Part shown: one piece after another, positions 6,448 through 6,966 of the stretch | Layout: each line of letters opens with the position of its first letter | Numbering within the stretch: the stretch's first letter is position 1 | Assembly (NCBI GenBank): GCA_016182705.1 | Contig: JACPGA010000253.1 | Coordinates: 1 to 6,966, forward strand | DNA length: 6,966 bases | DNA from: Deltaproteobacteria bacterium | GTDB lineage: Bacteria > Desulfobacterota > GWC2-55-46 | Direction of reading: 5' to 3' | Translations under genes and position numbers: made by a program | Notes under the pieces: generated by a model | The model's database searches: none | What the model was told of the DNA's origin: nothing | Seen by the model: only the letters and a program-made list of their open reading frames with translations

Positions 6448-6966
6448 ATGAAAAAGCCTCCTTTGATAGCTTTGACCGCGGCCGTCCTCCTGGGCCTTTC
6501 TACCCAGGCCAAAGCCGCTGTCGAGGTGCAGTGTCCGGGTGACGCGAACGGGGACGCAGTCCCTGACAGTGTCGTAAACGGCGCGCCGAATCCCGAGTTC
6601 AGGCCCGATGTCAAATGCATGCACTTGACAGCCGGGGACGGTTACATACGCATGGGGGACGGCAGGCCGATGTATATCTTCGGCTTCAAGGATGTCACAG
6701 GCGTTCCGTCGGATATGGTGATGGACGACGGCATGCTTGGGGCCTCTCTTCCTGCCCCTACCATTGCCGTTGACGAGGGAGACCAGTTCTATCTCACGCT
6801 GACGAACGTGGGCATGATGAAGAGGCCTGACCTCTTTGACCCGCACTCTGTTCACTGGCACGGCTTTCCGCAGGCTTCAGCGATATTCGACGGCGTGCCC
6901 GAGGCGTCAATCGCTGTAAATATGGGAGCGAGCCTTACTTATTATTACAATGTCGTCGAGCCGGGC
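6448..6966 (+). CDS. Secreted multicopper oxidase, OmpB/MofA-like, N-terminal part (3' truncated)
   Basis: The frame is open from ATG 6448 to the right edge, giving 173 residues. Residues 1-23 are a Sec signal peptide (MKK, hydrophobic stretch, cleavage after 'QAKA'). The mature start carries 'CPGDANGDAVPD' (29-40), an Asp-rich calcium-type loop. The first cupredoxin domain follows, with 'PAPTIAVDEGDQFYLTLTNVG' in two parts, and then 'DPHSVHWHGFP' at 131-141. The H136-x-H138-G motif is the first copper-ligand motif of multicopper oxidases, supplying a type 2 and a type 3 ligand. 'FDGVPEASIAVNMGASLTYYY' is the usual continuation. The remaining three copper motifs lie beyond the window. The wording around the motif resembles the large OmpB/MofA group, linked to Fe(III) reduction in Geobacter and to Mn oxidation in Leptothrix. 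It acts in the periplasm or outside the cell. The substrate is unproven. It lies 131 bases after the large surface-protein gene and is probably in the same operon. Confidence 0.88.
   Translation, partial: MKKPPLIALTAAVLLGLSTQAKAAVEVQCPGDANGDAVPDSVVNGAPNPEFRPDVKCMHLTAGDGYIRMGDGRPMYIFGFKDVTGVPSDMVMDDGMLGASLPAPTIAVDEGDQFYLTLTNVGMMKRPDLFDPHSVHWHGFPQASAIFDGVPEASIAVNMGASLTYYYNVVEPG

Noticed and set aside
6373..6861. Minus-strand open frame across the oxidase gene
   Set aside because: It is an antisense shadow of the multicopper oxidase, whose forward frame has a signal peptide, a ribosome site and the HWHGF motif.

Overview
The window reads as chromosomal DNA of a Gram-negative bacterium, moderately GC-rich, with frequent ATA (Ile) and AGG (Arg) codons. 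Two adjacent genes at the right end encode exported proteins: a very large cell-surface type protein and the N-terminus of a multicopper oxidase resembling the OmpB/MofA group of metal-active oxidases. This suggests an environmental, metal-cycling lineage such as Desulfobacterota/Geobacter-like or Nitrospirota. That placement is an inference and was not tested.

Left part (1-912): the C-terminal part of a kinase-fold (aminoglycoside-phosphotransferase-like) protein runs in from the left edge. A PHP-family metal-dependent phosphoesterase gene overlaps its stop by 4 bases. The PHP gene is broken. It changes frame near 485-496, and the same point lacks the stretch that should hold the second metal-binding motif, so it looks like a recent out-of-frame deletion rather than a single-base slip.

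Middle (913-1345): a 433-base AT-rich intergenic region with two perfect palindromes, a weak terminator-like stretch and two candidate promoters. Its right end is a leader with an 11-bp GC hairpin and a T7 run just before the Shine-Dalgarno of the next gene. A competing palindrome overlaps the hairpin, so the arrangement resembles an attenuator.

Right part (1346-6966): a 1656-residue secreted protein has a signal peptide, several Cna-B/SdrD-like beta-sandwich segments with Asp-rich calcium-type loops, an IPT/TIG domain, a right-handed parallel beta-helix and a C-terminal choice-of-anchor-Q type motif. After 131 bases holding a strong hairpin comes the multicopper oxidase, cut by the right edge. 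The two genes are probably one transcription unit encoding an extracytoplasmic oxidase and a large surface or scaffold partner. The substrate cannot be told from the sequence. Extracellular metal (Mn/Fe) redox chemistry is the leading guess by family resemblance.
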